From Bacillus methanolicus (GTDB taxonomy: Bacteria > Bacillota > Bacilli > Bacillales > Cytobacillaceae): DNA of 64,000 nucleotides. Below the pieces are notes generated by a model that was not told where the DNA came from, made no database searches, and saw nothing but the letters and a program-made list of their open reading frames with translations. The stretch spans positions 1,125,501 through 1,189,500 of the forward strand of contig NZ_PNFF01000001.1 of the NCBI RefSeq assembly GCF_028888695.1. Reading direction: 5' to 3'. Positions 1 through 9,657 of the stretch are shown piece after piece. The position numbers and the translations under genes were made by a program. Every line of letters begins with the position of its first letter. The first letter of the stretch is position 1.

Positions 1-2
1 TT

Positions 3-1031
3 TCCAACCTTCCGCAAAAAACTGATTGGACGTTTGAAGCGAATAAACGCTATGCACAAATTGCTGAGCGCTCAGGTTTTGATTATGTTTTGTTACAAAC
101 AAGGTTCTTTGCCAGCTATGGTGCAGAAAAACAATTAGAAGCTGCTACTCTTGCATCAGCATTGGCAGCTGTAACGGAGAAGATTAATATTATTACAGCT
201 GTTCTTCCCGGTCTATGGCATCCAGGCGTGATGGCAAAAATTATCTCTACCATTGACCACATCAGCAACGGGAGAGCTTCAGTGAATATTGTAAGCGGGT
301 GGTTTAAAGGAGAGTTTATTGGATACGGAGAACCATGGTTAGACCATGATGAACGTTATCGTCGTTCTGAAGAATTTACCCAGGTTCTGCGCGAACTGTG
401 GACAAAGGAAACCACTACTTTTAAAGGGGATTTTTATCGTCTCAATGAAGCACCATTAAAACCGAAACCGATTAACATCCCAAAAATCTTCCAAGGCGGG
501 AATTCGAAAGCAGCAAGAGAAATGGCCGGACGCGTTTCCGATGTTTACTTCATGAACGGAAACTCTCTGGATAAATTAAAGCAGCAAATTGATCATGTTA
601 AATCATTGGCCCAATCAAATGGAAGAGACATTCAATTCGGTGTTAATGGTTTCGTTATTATCCGTGATACAGAAGAAGAAGCAAAGCAAGTTCTAAGAGA
701 TATTGTTTTACATGCAGATAAAGAAGCAGTAGAAGGATTTAAAAGCCAAGTGAAATTCGCAGGGCAATCCTCCCCTGAAGGTGAAGGAATGTGGGAAAAC
801 TCATCATTTGAGGACCTTGTTCAATACAACGATGGATTCCGCACAGGATTAATAGGAACAGCCGAACAAGTTGCCGACCGCATTATCGAATTGAAAAAAA
901 TCGGTGTAGATATTATCTTGACAGGCTTCCTGCACTATGAAGAGGAATTGCAGCAATTTGGTGAGAAAGTGATTCCGCTCGTAAGAGAAAAAGAAGAAAA
1001 GCTAAAAGAAGAAAAAGCAGGTGCCGTTTAG
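3..1031 (+). CDS. sfnG: Dimethylsulfone monooxygenase SfnG (5' partial)
   Basis: FMNH2-dependent monooxygenase of the bacterial luciferase-like (LLM) family. It oxidises dimethylsulfone to methanesulfinate for sulfur scavenging. The reading frame is open to the window edge, so a TTG at 90 is internal and the true start lies upstream. Landmarks close to known SfnG proteins are VVSGWFKGEF-type (here IVSGWFKGEF), GEPWLDHDERYRRSEEF, KPKPINIPKIFQGG, SSPEGEG and FEDLVQYNDGFRTGLIGT. Only about 15-25 N-terminal residues should be missing. The next gene, 95 bp downstream on the same strand, is an acyl-CoA-dehydrogenase-like flavoprotein, a usual companion of such enzymes. Family identity is strong; the exact substrate is inferred from similarity to SfnG rather than SsuD. 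Confidence 0.88.
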   Translation, partial: SNLPQKTDWTFEANKRYAQIAERSGFDYVLLQTRFFASYGAEKQLEAATLASALAAVTEKINIITAVLPGLWHPGVMAKIISTIDHISNGRASVNIVSGWFKGEFIGYGEPWLDHDERYRRSEEFTQVLRELWTKETTTFKGDFYRLNEAPLKPKPINIPKIFQGGNSKAAREMAGRVSDVYFMNGNSLDKLKQQIDHVKSLAQSNGRDIQFGVNGFVIIRDTEEEAKQVLRDIVLHADKEAVEGFKSQVKFAGQSSPEGEGMWENSSFEDLVQYNDGFRTGLIGTAEQVADRIIELKKIGVDIILTGFLHYEEELQQFGEKVIPLVREKEEKLKEEKAGAV

Positions 1032-1125
1032 GGCCTGCATCCTGCTTAATAAAAAAGAAGTTAACATTAATAATATAAAAATTTTCTCTTGAAATGTAAA
1101 GAGAGTCCCGGAGGAGGTACAATCT

Positions 1126-2346
1126 ATGTCTTTAGCTGTTGAAACGCGGCCAGCATTAAATAAAACTACCCGTGAATATTACGAAGGAATCCGGAAAGAG
1201 ATCCGTAACATTGTAGATACTGTGATACGTCCAAATGCTGAAATTACAGACAGGGAAGGAAAATTTCCCAGAGAAAATTTAGAAGCTCTTATCAAAAATG
1301 GATGGGGAAATATTCTCGTTCCCAAGAAATATAACGGTTTGGAACTTGATTATGTAGCGTTTGCAATTGCTGCAGAAGAAATCGGGAAAGCATGTGCCTC
1401 CACTGCCCTTGTTTATGTGATGCATGTAGGAGCTGTACAAACGATTACACTTTTTGGAAATGATGATCAGAAGGAACGCTGGTTGAAGCCTATTGAGCGC
1501 GGATTGATCGGTACCTATTCAACAAGTGAAAAGGCTTCTGGCGGACACTGGTGGTATAACTTCAGCCAGGCACAGCGTAATGGTGAGGACTATATTTTAA
1601 ATGCCGATAAATCTTTCACTACAAGTGCCGGTCAAGCTGATTTTTATGTGGTCCAAACAAGGAGCCCTGAAGCACGGGTTGCAACCGATATCAGTTTCTT
1701 CATTGTAGATGGAAAGCTGCCTGGAATTAAAGCAAGCCCGTGGGAAGCGCTGGGTGTAAGAGGCAATCATAGCGGCCCCGTTTCATATCAGAATGTATTA
1801 GTTCCTAAACGTGATCTTTTAGGAGGAGAAAACCGAGGGAAGGAAATCCTTCTGCATGGCGTATCCCCTATTTACCTAATTGGTCTCGGATCGGTGTGGT
1901 TAGGTGTAGCAGAACATGCTCTCCAATTGGCGACAGAACATGTGACCAAAACGATTCATCGGGACTTTGATAACCGTTTAAGTGATTACCAAGTGATCCG
2001 CCAGCAAATTGGAGAAGCCAAAGTATTAATCGAAAGTGCAAAACCATGGCAATTCGACCTTGCTGAACAATTAGATATATTACAATCAGAAGGAAAGGAA
2101 CAGGGAGTGCTAATCCTTCCTCTCACAGAATTCAAAGTTCATACTTCCGAGGTAGCGAATAAAGTAACGAAAATTGCAATGGATGTAAGCGGAGGATATG
2201 GATATAAAAAAGGCCCTATTGAACGTCTTTTCCGTGATGCGCGTGCCGGAATTGCGATGGGGCCTTCCAATAACATTGCGAGAGAATGGATTGGCAAAGA
2301 CCTCGTGGGACTCCCGCTTGAACTTTGGGTAAAAGGCGGAGAATGA
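1126..2346 (+). CDS. Acyl-CoA dehydrogenase-like flavoprotein, sulfur-cluster type
   Basis: 406-residue protein with the full acyl-CoA dehydrogenase layout: an N-terminal helical domain, a central beta domain (TYSTSEKASGGHWW, FTTSAGQADFYVV, GVRGNHSGPVSYQNVLVP) and a C-terminal helical domain ending in GGYGYKKGPIERLFRDARAG. It starts at ATG 1126 behind a strong GGAGGAGG site. Relatives next to sulfonate or sulfone monooxygenases (SfnB/DszC-like) act as flavin-dependent oxidoreductases rather than in beta-oxidation. Position directly after sfnG suggests a sulfur-scavenging role. The precise reaction cannot be read from the sequence. Confidence 0.82.
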   Translation: MSLAVETRPALNKTTREYYEGIRKEIRNIVDTVIRPNAEITDREGKFPRENLEALIKNGWGNILVPKKYNGLELDYVAFAIAAEEIGKACASTALVYVMHVGAVQTITLFGNDDQKERWLKPIERGLIGTYSTSEKASGGHWWYNFSQAQRNGEDYILNADKSFTTSAGQADFYVVQTRSPEARVATDISFFIVDGKLPGIKASPWEALGVRGNHSGPVSYQNVLVPKRDLLGGENRGKEILLHGVSPIYLIGLGSVWLGVAEHALQLATEHVTKTIHRDFDNRLSDYQVIRQQIGEAKVLIESAKPWQFDLAEQLDILQSEGKEQGVLILPLTEFKVHTSEVANKVTKIAMDVSGGYGYKKGPIERLFRDARAGIAMGPSNNIAREWIGKDLVGLPLELWVKGGE

Positions 2347-2422
2347 ACAAATCCTGCCTGAAATATAACAATTTTTGAGGCAGGAAATTCCTTAAAAGGA
2401 CTGCCAAAATATCTTTTAACAG

Positions 2423-2456
2423 ACCATTGCCTTTTCAACTAGGCAATGGTTTTTTT
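2423..2456 (+). terminator. Rho-independent terminator after sfnG operon
   Basis: Nine-base perfect stem ACCATTGCC/GGCAATGGT with a ten-base loop, followed by six T. It ends the sfnG/acyl-CoA-dehydrogenase transcript. Confidence 0.9.
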
Positions 2457-2607
2457 ACAGTCCATCTTACGCAAAACTAAGTCTGTTAGAGAAGCACTTG
2501 AAAACACGATTTAGGTCTTCTTTTTGGTTAATTTCATAATCATAATGCCGTGTTGGTCTTCGGAACACCCGCTTAATTTTTCTGACTGCTGTTCACTGCA
2601 TTTCCAC

Positions 2608-2641
2608 AAAAAAATAGGCCAAGTTTGACACTTGCCTATTA
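2608..2641 (-). terminator. Terminator overlapping the stop of the 81-aa gene
   Basis: On the minus strand AATAGGCAAGT pairs imperfectly with ACTTGGCCTATT and is followed by seven T. The stem begins at the stop codon of the small gene just upstream. Confidence 0.7.
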
Positions 2642-2884
2642 CCCAATTTGTTCCTCATTTTCCGTATTCAATAATGATCTTTTATTTTTCAATTGAGTCA
2701 GATCGTTCCTTTTTAATAAATAGTGTAAATGTTGAAGCGGCATTGAACCATAACCTTTGCCTTCCCCAAGAGTGAATTGTACAGTGATTCCATTCTGACG
2801 GATTACAGTGAGCGTTTCTGCTGAATTAAAAAAACTTTTTATACCTTGTGAAATTTGATATTTAGTACCTTCTTCAATTAACAT
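2639..2884 (-). CDS. Small hypothetical protein, 81 aa
   Basis: Not recognised. ATG at 2884 follows a good AAGGAG site with seven-base spacing, and a terminator sits at its stop codon, so it looks like a real monocistronic gene. The protein is soluble and mixed charge, with a probable beta-rich middle (TLTVIRQNGITVQFTLG) and a basic C-terminal third. There is no signal peptide, membrane segment or cysteine motif. It lies next to the spore gene sspH, so a sporulation link is possible but unproven. Confidence 0.6.
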   Translation of the reverse strand: MLIEEGTKYQISQGIKSFFNSAETLTVIRQNGITVQFTLGEGKGYGSMPLQHLHYLLKRNDLTQLKNKRSLLNTENEEQIG

Positions 2885-3165
2885 AGGAAGACTCCTTTTT
2901 GATATTTTCCTTGGTAGTATTCCATAAAAAAATTGATTAATACATAATTCTTCAAAGGATTATTGTTAGAAGTTTTGTCTTACCCCGAACATAACGATCG
3001 AAACTAAATCAGATCATTAATTAGCAGAAAATGATCATAAATTTTCTCCGGCCCGGCTGCAAATTATTTTGAAAGAGTAATTCTTTGGAATAGTCCTTAT
3101 CAAGAATATTTAAGTAATTTCGGGCAAATATTATAACTGTTACAAATCAAAAGGAGGTTCTTATT

Positions 3166-3345
3166 ATGAACTCACAACGAGCGCAAGAAATTGCTGCTTC
3201 ACCGGTTATGGCTAATGTAACCTATAATGGAGTGCCGATCTATATTCAAAATGTGGATGAAAAAAATGAAACAGCTACGATCTATCCTCTTGATGAACCG
3301 GAAAATATACAAAATGTTTCTTTATCAAGTTTAACAGAACATTAA
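3166..3345 (+). CDS. sspH: H-type small acid-soluble spore protein
   Basis: 59-residue protein starting MNSQRAQEIAASP, containing VTYNGVPIYIQNVDE and ETATIYPLDEPE, the pattern of the H-type SASP family (SspH). These minor spore-core proteins are made in the forespore under sigma-G in B. subtilis. ATG 3166 lies six bases after a strong AAGGAGG. Length matches the family. The gene supports an endospore-forming host. Confidence 0.9.
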   Translation: MNSQRAQEIAASPVMANVTYNGVPIYIQNVDEKNETATIYPLDEPENIQNVSLSSLTEH

Positions 3346-3477
3346 TTTTTCCAATAAAAAAACACCACCCTAAAAGTAACGAGCTTACTTGTAAGGTGCA
3401 AAACGTAAAATAACATTATATTTTCCACACAAATCGCAGATAATACAAAAGTAAATTCACAATACATTTCACACAAA

Positions 3478-3508
3478 AAGAGTTTGGATATTTTTCCAAG
3501 CTCTTTTC
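3478..3508. terminator. Bidirectional terminator between sspH and the XRE gene
   Basis: Stem AAGAGTTTGGA/TCCAAGCTCTT with one mismatch and a short T-rich loop. A-rich and T-rich flanks on the two sides let it work for the convergent genes on both strands. Confidence 0.7.
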
Positions 3509-3545
3509 ATTTCTTGTTATGTTCATTTTAATTAAAGCTACTTTA

Positions 3546-3773
3546 TTATCCTTTAGTGTTAGCGTCTTCGTCATTTTTGTATTCTAAAATATCCCCAGGT
3601 TGGCATTCTAATGCTTTGCAAATTGCCTCTAAAGTTGAAAGCCTAATTGCTTTTGCCTTTCCATTTTTCAATATAGAAAGGTTAGCCATTGTTATTCCAA
3701 CCCTCTCCGAAAGTTCTGTTACGCTCATTTTCCTTTTAGCCAGCATCACATCAATATTGATTATAATCGCCAT
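3546..3773 (-). CDS. XRE-family transcriptional regulator (YozG-like)
   Basis: 75-residue helix-turn-helix protein of the Cro/CI type: LAKRKMSVTELSERVGITMANLSILKNGKAKAIRLST contains the recognition helix. The rest of the protein is KALECQPGDILEY and a charged tail. I start it at ATG 3773, because GAGGTG immediately before it is the ribosome site; the GTG at 3782 is part of that site. Only about 10 bp separate it from the upstream DUF2975 membrane protein, the same pair seen as yoaS-yozG in B. subtilis. The two are probably co-transcribed; regulator targets are unknown. Confidence 0.85.
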   Translation of the reverse strand: MAIIINIDVMLAKRKMSVTELSERVGITMANLSILKNGKAKAIRLSTLEAICKALECQPGDILEYKNDEDANTKG

Positions 3774-3783
3774 GTTATTCACC

Positions 3784-4260
3784 TCAGACTATTAAGTCAT
3801 TTTCTGATTTTATATCGATGGCTTCTTGTAAAAGCGTTTGAAGAACAGCAGCAAAGACTGCAATCACCATTGAAGCAAAAGCAGGAACCATTCCGATTAC
3901 GATGAGACCTGGTGCATCGTCTAGCTCTGCTACGAGATAAACAAATGGCATAATTACCACATACAAACCACTGATTGTCATTGCACAGAATTTGATATTC
4001 TTTAGAGCTTTAACAGACAATTCAGAGAAAGCTTGGTTCTTGTCAATATAGCTTAAAAGTTTAAAAGCCTGATACAATGCAACGAAAAACGGTATCACTG
4101 ATACATACATACCTATTAAAATGGGATATAGTATATGGGCATAATCTGGATTTACTGGATTATTAGCTAACCAATGCAACCCAAATATACATAAAGCAAG
4201 AACTGGAGTTCCGATAATAAAAACAGCTATTTTTAAAAACAATGTTGTTCCTTGTTTCAT
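3784..4260 (-). CDS. DUF2975 membrane protein (YoaS-like)
   Basis: 158-residue integral membrane protein with four predicted helices: FLKIAVFIIGTPVLALCIFG, YPILIGMYVSVIPFFVALY, IKFCAMTISGLYVVIMPFVY and GLIVIGMVPAFASMVIAVFA. This four-helix layout paired with a tiny XRE regulator is characteristic of DUF2975/YoaS. The start is taken as ATG 4260, eight bases after GGAGAGG, rather than GTG 4269, which overlaps the site. Biochemical function is unknown; many such pairs act as regulator plus membrane partner. Confidence 0.8.
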   Translation of the reverse strand: MKQGTTLFLKIAVFIIGTPVLALCIFGLHWLANNPVNPDYAHILYPILIGMYVSVIPFFVALYQAFKLLSYIDKNQAFSELSVKALKNIKFCAMTISGLYVVIMPFVYLVAELDDAPGLIVIGMVPAFASMVIAVFAAVLQTLLQEAIDIKSENDLIV

Positions 4261-4383
4261 AAAAAGCACCTCTCCTATTCATTTTCAATTTGATTTTAAC
4301 AGGATATTTATCGTTTTACAATAAATTATTATCCTTTTTAATTATATTTTTATTGTTATATAAATATCCTTTTAATTTTAGAC

Positions 4384-4420
4384 AAAAATAAAAAGCATTC
4401 CTAATTCCATAGAAATGCTC
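4384..4420 (-). terminator. Terminator of the cys sulfate-transport operon
   Basis: On the minus strand GAGCATT and CTAT pair with TAG and AATGCT around a short loop and run into TTTTTATTTTT. It lies 130 bp beyond the cysA stop. Confidence 0.65.
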
Positions 4421-4550
4421 AATAACATTAAACTATCCAATTTAAAACTTGTTCAACCTCCCCTTTGATCTTGATTTAAATCGACTAACCTCCTCATCTT
4501 CCAGAATAAATCCTGGTATGCACATCCAAACGGTTCAGTAATCCTATATG

Positions 4551-5624
4551 CTATATGGTATAGTCCTCCGGTACAAAAACTCTCAACTGTTTTGGTTTCA
4601 CGAAAACTTTTTCTCCGGTTTTCAGTTGCAAGTTTTTGTATAAATCTTTTGTTAGTTCAGCTTCAAGAAATTCTTCTGTATCATTTCTTTTTAACTCCAG
4701 GTGAACAATAGGACCTACCACATGAATATGCTTGATAACGGCTGAAACTCCATCGTGGCTGTTTCCTTCTCTTTCAATACTAATATCATGTGGACGAACA
4801 TATCCAATGGCTGTTTTGTTTTCTGCATCAGAAAATTCCGGGGCATCGATTTGAAAATTCCCTTGATGAAGCTTTCCTTTATGAAGACGGCCTCGGAATA
4901 AATTCACATTTCCTAAAAAGTCATAAACAAAAGGACTGTTCGGATGATCATATACCTCTTCAGGGCTCCCAATTTGCTCAATTCTTCCGTCGTTCATAAT
5001 GACAACACGATCTGCAACATCTAAAGCTTCTTCTTGATCATGAGTAACAAATATGCTTGTGATTTGAAAATTATCATGTAATCTTCTTAACCAACGTCGA
5101 AGATCTTTTCTTACTTTCGCATCTAAAGCACCGAATGGTTCATCTAGTAATAATACCTTTGGTTCGACCGCTAATGCTCTGGCTAACGCAACACGTTGTC
5201 TTTGGCCTCCGGAAAGCTGCGTTGGATAACGATTTGCATAAGCTTCTAGCTTCACTAACCGCAGTAATTCGTATACCTTTTCTTCAATTTCTTTTTTTGA
5301 AGGGCGCAACTTTCTGGGCCGAACCTTTAAACCGTAAGCGACATTATCAAAAACACTCATATGGTGAAATAAAGCATAATGTTGAAAAACAAATCCGACT
5401 TTTCTCTCTTTTGTACGAATATGAGTGATATTTTCATTTCCAAAAAGAATTGATCCTTGATCGGCAGCTTCTAATCCAGCAATAATTCGAAGCAGTGTTG
5501 TTTTCCCGGATCCCGATGGTCCGAGCAGTGCTACTAATTCACCTGTTTGAATATTAATATTAATATCATCAAGAGCTTTAAATGTGCCGAACGATTTTGA
5601 TATATTTTGAATTTTTATACTCAC
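4551..5624 (-). CDS. cysA: Sulfate/thiosulfate ABC importer ATPase CysA
   Basis: 357-residue ATPase of the sulfate/molybdate importer family. Walker A is GPSGSGKTT at residues 35-43, the signature is [14 protein letters not shown], Walker B is [12 protein letters not shown], and the switch histidine lies in FVTHDQ. The C-terminal third (from about residue 235) is the TOBE-like regulatory part ([14 protein letters not shown]). The start is GTG 5624 behind AAAGGAGG. It is the last gene of sbp-cysT-cysW-cysA, and powers uptake of sulfate or thiosulfate across the membrane. Cys type rather than molybdate type is supported by the two-permease operon. Confidence 0.93.
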   Translation of the reverse strand: MSIKIQNISKSFGTFKALDDININIQTGELVALLGPSGSGKTTLLRIIAGLEAADQGSILFGNENITHIRTKERKVGFVFQHYALFHHMSVFDNVAYGLKVRPRKLRPSKKEIEEKVYELLRLVKLEAYANRYPTQLSGGQRQRVALARALAVEPKVLLLDEPFGALDAKVRKDLRRWLRRLHDNFQITSIFVTHDQEEALDVADRVVIMNDGRIEQIGSPEEVYDHPNSPFVYDFLGNVNLFRGRLHKGKLHQGNFQIDAPEFSDAENKTAIGYVRPHDISIEREGNSHDGVSAVIKHIHVVGPIVHLELKRNDTEEFLEAELTKDLYKNLQLKTGEKVFVKPKQLRVFVPEDYTI

Positions 5625-5656
5625 TTGAAAAACCTCCTTTTACAAAATATTTCGAA

Positions 5657-6523
5657 TTATTTATTTGTTTTTGTTTTCCATTCAATGAAATTTTTCAAAA
5701 CTAAGGTAACGATTGCGAGAATTGACATTAATGACGCCACTGCAAAAGCTGCTGAAAATTGATATTCATTGTATAAAATTTCAATATGTAATGGCATTGT
5801 GTTTGTTAATCCCCGAATATGCCCGGAAACGACGGATACAGCTCCAAATTCTCCAATCGAACGAGCGTTGCATAAGATAACCCCATATAATAAACCCCAT
5901 TTGATTTTCGGGAGTGTGACAAACAAGAATGTTTTCCAACCGTTTGCACCTAAAGTGAATGACGCTTCCTCTTCTGCAGATCCTTGTGCTTGCATTAATG
6001 GAATAAGTTCACGAGCAACAAACGGCAGTGTTACAAATAATGTTGCCAGAACGATTCCCGGCACAGCAAAAATGATTTTAATATCGTGTTCAAAGAGCCA
6101 TGGACCTAATAAACCATGAGTACCAAATAATAAGACAAAAACTAACCCTGCAATTACTGGAGAAACAGCAAAAGGAAGATCAATAATAGTAATCAGGATA
6201 TTTTTTCCTTTAAAATCAAACTTTGAAACTAACCATGCAGCAGCTATTCCAAATATGGCATTCAATGGAACGATTATTAATGCGACTAATAAAGTTAATT
6301 TAATAGCCGCCAAAGCGTCTGGATGACGAATCGAAGCGAAATAAACATCGATGCCTTTATCAAAAGCTTTTACGAAAATAGCAATAAGTGGTAATACAAG
6401 AAATATACTCAAAAATCCCAGCACAATCGTAATAAGCAAGAAACGAACAATACGCGGTTCAGTTGTGCTTCTGGAAGATTGCAGCGGTGGATTCGTTTGT
6501 TGTATCGGAATATATCCAGCCAT
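5657..6523 (-). CDS. cysW: Sulfate ABC importer permease CysW
   Basis: 288-residue permease with six membrane segments. The cytoplasmic coupling motif is [30 protein letters not shown], and the CysW-specific region [13 protein letters not shown] follows. It lies 11 bp downstream of cysT and starts at an ATG behind AGGAGGG. Together with CysT it forms the transmembrane channel that receives sulfate from the lipoprotein encoded first in the operon. Confidence 0.92.
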   Translation of the reverse strand: MAGYIPIQQTNPPLQSSRSTTEPRIVRFLLITIVLGFLSIFLVLPLIAIFVKAFDKGIDVYFASIRHPDALAAIKLTLLVALIIVPLNAIFGIAAAWLVSKFDFKGKNILITIIDLPFAVSPVIAGLVFVLLFGTHGLLGPWLFEHDIKIIFAVPGIVLATLFVTLPFVARELIPLMQAQGSAEEEASFTLGANGWKTFLFVTLPKIKWGLLYGVILCNARSIGEFGAVSVVSGHIRGLTNTMPLHIEILYNEYQFSAAFAVASLMSILAIVTLVLKNFIEWKTKTNK

Positions 6524-6534
6524 GCCTATCCCTC

Positions 6535-7374
6535 CTAACTATGAACATATTTTTTATTTGTCCACCATTGTAAGAAATTGATGAAAAATAAAAGAATAAA
6601 AGAAATAACTAACATAACCGTGGCAATGGCAGTTGCTCCTGCATAATCATATTGTTCCAGCTTTGTCATAATTAAGAGTGGTGTGATTTCTGTACGCATT
6701 GGCATGTTTCCTGCAATAAAAACGACTGAGCCGTATTCCCCTAGAGCTCTTGCAAATGCCAATGAAAATCCGGTAATGACCGCAGGCAAAATTTCTGGAA
6801 AAATAACTTTTAAAAACGTTTGTAGTCGACTTGCCCCCAGACTGGCCGAAGCCTCTTCTATCTCTTTTTCTATGTTTTGCAAGACTGGTTGAACCATACG
6901 AACAACAAATGGTAAACCAATGAACGTCAAAGCAATGATAATGCCTATAGGAGTAAATGCTACTTTAAATCCTAGAAACTGCCCAATCCATCCATTAGGT
7001 GCATACAATGCCGTTAAAGAAATCCCGGCTATAGCGGTTGGCAATGCAAAAGGAAGATCAACTAATCCATCTGCAATACGTTTTCCCGGAAAATGATAAC
7101 GTACTAACACCCAAGCAACTAAAACTCCAAAAACAACATTGATAAGAGCTGCTGCAAAAGATGCTCCAAAACTCAATTTATAAGAAGCTACGACTCTAGG
7201 TTCTGTGATCGTTTCGAAAAAATCCTTCCACCCCATATTGATTGTATGAAAAAAAATCATAGATAGAGGAAGTAAGACAAGAAGACTGATGTATAGCATC
7301 GTAAATCCAAGTGATAACCCGAATCCAGGCAGTATATTCGGTTTTTTCCTTTTTAATTTCGACAAGTTTAACAT
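6535..7374 (-). CDS. cysT: Sulfate ABC importer permease CysT (CysU)
   Basis: 279-residue permease with six membrane segments and the EEA-type loop [42 protein letters not shown] is typical of CysT/CysU. The start at 7374 follows AAAGGGAG. It is the second gene of the operon, 92 bp after the binding-protein gene. Confidence 0.92.
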   Translation of the reverse strand: MLNLSKLKRKKPNILPGFGLSLGFTMLYISLLVLLPLSMIFFHTINMGWKDFFETITEPRVVASYKLSFGASFAAALINVVFGVLVAWVLVRYHFPGKRIADGLVDLPFALPTAIAGISLTALYAPNGWIGQFLGFKVAFTPIGIIIALTFIGLPFVVRMVQPVLQNIEKEIEEASASLGASRLQTFLKVIFPEILPAVITGFSLAFARALGEYGSVVFIAGNMPMRTEITPLLIMTKLEQYDYAGATAIATVMLVISFILLFFINFLQWWTNKKYVHS

Positions 7375-7466
7375 GAACTCTCCCTTTCCAAAGATGGCAT
7401 AATAAATTCAGAAAAAAGCGAAGATAGATACATAGATATTTCTATGTATCTATCACAGCAGCCAAT

Positions 7467-8546
7467 TTATTTAGGCTCATAAATTTGATCAAAAGTTCCA
7501 CCATCATTAAAGTGGGTTTCTTGAGCTTTTTTCCACCCACTGAATTTTTCATCAATGGTTACTAACTCAATTTCCGGAAATGTATCTTCGTATTTTTTAA
7601 GTATTTTTTCGTTTCGCGGACGATAGTAATTTTTAGCAACAATCTCTTGACCTTTTTCTGTGTATAAATAGTTAAGGTAAGCTTCAGCTACTTCTCTCGT
7701 GCCTTTTTTGTCTACAATTTTATCCACTACAGCAACTGGCGGTTCAGCAAGAATACTGATTGACGGAACGACAATTTCAAATTTATCTTTACCTAATTCG
7801 TTAACTGTAAGAAATGCCTCATTTTCCCATGCAATTAATACATCTCCAATTCCTCTTTCAACAAAAGTGGTTGTAGAGCCGCGCGCTCCGGAATCCAGCA
7901 CTTCAACATTTTTATATAATTGGTTCATAAAATCTTTTACTTTTTGTTCGTCGCCATTGTATTTTTTATCAGCATAAGCCCATGCTGCCAAATAGTTCCA
8001 CCTTGCACCACCGGAAGTTTTTGGATTAGGAGTAATCACGGAAACATCTTTTTTGATTAAATCATCCCAATCCTTAATCCCTTTAGGATTTCCTTTTCGA
8101 ACAAGAAACACAATCGTTGAAGTGTAGGGAGTGGAGTTATCCTCCAAGCGTTTTTGCCAATCTTTATCAAGTAAGCCTCTCGCCTCGGCAATCATATCGA
8201 TATCATAAGCTAAAGCTAATGTAACTACATCAGCTTCAAGACCATCAATAACCGCACGGCCTTGCTTACCTGAACCTCCATGGGATTGTTGAATTGTTAC
8301 AGTCTGCCCTTTTTTCTCTTTCCAATACTTAATGAACTCTTCATTAAACTCTTGGTATAACTCGCGAGTAGGATCATAAGAAACATTTAATAACTCAACT
8401 GGTTCTTTGCTGGACGTTTTTTCAGTCGTTTTTTCATTTTTTTCTTCATTACTACTTGTTTGATTGCTACTGCACCCAGCTAGTACAAGTGCTAATATAG
8501 CGAAAGCGAGAAAAAGTTTTAATAATGGTTTTTTGGCATTGAACAT
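7467..8546 (-). CDS. sbp: Sulfate-binding lipoprotein of the Cys importer
   Basis: 359-residue periplasmic-type binding protein anchored as a lipoprotein: a hydrophobic signal runs to LVLAG and the lipidated residue is Cys25 (LAGC). A low-complexity Ser/Glu/Lys linker follows. The mature part carries the sulfate-binding-protein landmarks [48 protein letters not shown] and [29 protein letters not shown]. It is the first gene of the sulfate operon and starts 10 bases after AAAGGGGG. Thiosulfate may also be bound. Confidence 0.92.
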   Translation of the reverse strand: MFNAKKPLLKLFLAFAILALVLAGCSSNQTSSNEEKNEKTTEKTSSKEPVELLNVSYDPTRELYQEFNEEFIKYWKEKKGQTVTIQQSHGGSGKQGRAVIDGLEADVVTLALAYDIDMIAEARGLLDKDWQKRLEDNSTPYTSTIVFLVRKGNPKGIKDWDDLIKKDVSVITPNPKTSGGARWNYLAAWAYADKKYNGDEQKVKDFMNQLYKNVEVLDSGARGSTTTFVERGIGDVLIAWENEAFLTVNELGKDKFEIVVPSISILAEPPVAVVDKIVDKKGTREVAEAYLNYLYTEKGQEIVAKNYYRPRNEKILKKYEDTFPEIELVTIDEKFSGWKKAQETHFNDGGTFDQIYEPK

Positions 8547-8580
8547 GGTTAAATCCCCCTTTTATTATTTTTATATTTTT

Positions 8581-8625
8581 AAAAATAAAAAGGCTGCCAT
8601 CTTTAGAATAAAGATTAGCAGCCTT
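8581..8625 (-). terminator. Strong hairpin terminator/attenuator before the sulfate operon
   Basis: On the minus strand AAGGCTGC/GCAGCCTT extends through ATCTTT/AAAGAT and runs into TTTTTATTTTT. It stands only 35 bp upstream of the binding-protein start codon. It could terminate upstream transcription, or attenuate the operon if the promoter lies upstream. No S-box or T-box consensus is visible before it. Confidence 0.8.
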
Positions 8626-8666
8626 CAGTTTGTCTGATCAGCGCAATTAATAGTATTTTATGTAGT

Positions 8667-9002
8667 TTATACCGTTATCTTATCCCCACTTTTCCAACCT
8701 GTCAAGTAGGGATTAAAAATTTTTTCATGCTTTATGTACACATTATCCACTTCACTGATTAACATTTCGCTGTCATGATAATGTCCGTTAAGTATTGCAA
8801 TCACATTTTTATTCGGAACAACTACTTTTACAAACACTTTTTTGCCGATTGGGATTCTCCTATCCTGTAATAATTTGTAATCAAAATAAGTGTAAGGATG
8901 GTATATGAAGAGAAATTGATGGAAATGTAAAGAGGTTGTAAAGGGGCATAAAATGGTAGAAAAGTCCTTGGGAAGGAAAAAATGGATAACCGGCTCAGCC
9001 AT
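8667..9002 (-). pseudogene. Remnant of a metallophosphoesterase
   Basis: The open frame contains PIGKKVFVKVVVPNKNVIAILNGHYHDSEML, and the GHYHD block plus the preceding VVPNKNV are typical of the C-terminal half of calcineurin-like phosphoesterases. The N-terminal metal-binding motifs (DxH, GDxxD, GNHD) are absent, and the sequence after ISEVD no longer resembles the family. No ribosome site precedes the frame. I read it as a decayed 3' fragment. Only the GHxH region supports the assignment. Confidence 0.5.
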
Positions 9003-9057
9003 TCATTGAAATCTTCCGCCCCTTATATTTTGTTGCTTAAAAATCATTTGGCAAGAC

Positions 9058-9657
9058 CTATTTAAACCAGCCCTTCTCTTTCGATTGTTTTATGGCTTCG
9101 ATCCGGTTCGTTACTTCAAGTTTATCCAATATGGTTGAAATATAGTTTCGGACTGTTCCGGTTTTGATACTTAGCTCATCAGCGATTTCTTTTGTGTTTT
9201 TTCCATCGGCTACAAGTTCTAACACTTCTTTTTCCCGATCAGTCAGAGGATTTTCTTCACTGTAAACATCGTCCATTAGTTCGGGTGCATAGATTCGCTT
9301 CCCTGCCATGACGCTGCGAATCGAGCTTGCAAGTTCTTCGCTGGGGCTGTCCTTTAATAAATAGCCGCTTACACCCGCTTTTAAAGCTCGTTGGAAGTAA
9401 CCGGTACGGGCGAACGTTGTTAAAATAATCACTTTGCATCCTAGTCCCTTCAGCTCTTCAGCTGCCTCCAGTCCGCTTTTTTTAGGCATTTCAATATCCA
9501 TGATACAAACATCAGGCTGAAACTGATGCACAAGAGAAATCGCCTCTTCCCCGTTGCTTGCCATTCCCACCACTTCCATATCTTCTTCCAAATTGAGCAG
9601 AGAACCTAGGGCACCCAACATCATACGCTGGTCTTCAGCTATGACTATTCGAATCAT
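9058..9657 (-). CDS. desR: Response regulator DesR
   Basis: 199-residue NarL/LuxR-type regulator. The receiver domain (1-120) has acidic residues E8-D9, phospho-acceptor Asp54 in CIMDIEMPKKSG and Lys in LLKDSPSEE. The C-terminal HTH is LTDREKEVLELVADGKNTKEIADELSIKTGTVRNYISTILDKLEV. It overlaps desK by four bases (ATGA), so translation is coupled. In B. subtilis phosphorylated DesR activates the des desaturase gene on cold shock; the same three genes are present here in the same order. Confidence 0.93.
   Translation of the reverse strand: MIRIVIAEDQRMMLGALGSLLNLEEDMEVVGMASNGEEAISLVHQFQPDVCIMDIEMPKKSGLEAAEELKGLGCKVIILTTFARTGYFQRALKAGVSGYLLKDSPSEELASSIRSVMAGKRIYAPELMDDVYSEENPLTDREKEVLELVADGKNTKEIADELSIKTGTVRNYISTILDKLEVTNRIEAIKQSKEKGWFK

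Noticed and set aside
2460-2607. Start-less minus-strand frame with a cysteine-containing C-terminus-like end
   Set aside because: Overlaps a terminator, has no ribosome site or start, and matches no family I recognise.
8626-8666. SAM (S-box) riboswitch before the sulfate operon
   Set aside because: No conserved S-box elements (GAGGGA-type or GCAACC core) are present; only a terminator hairpin.
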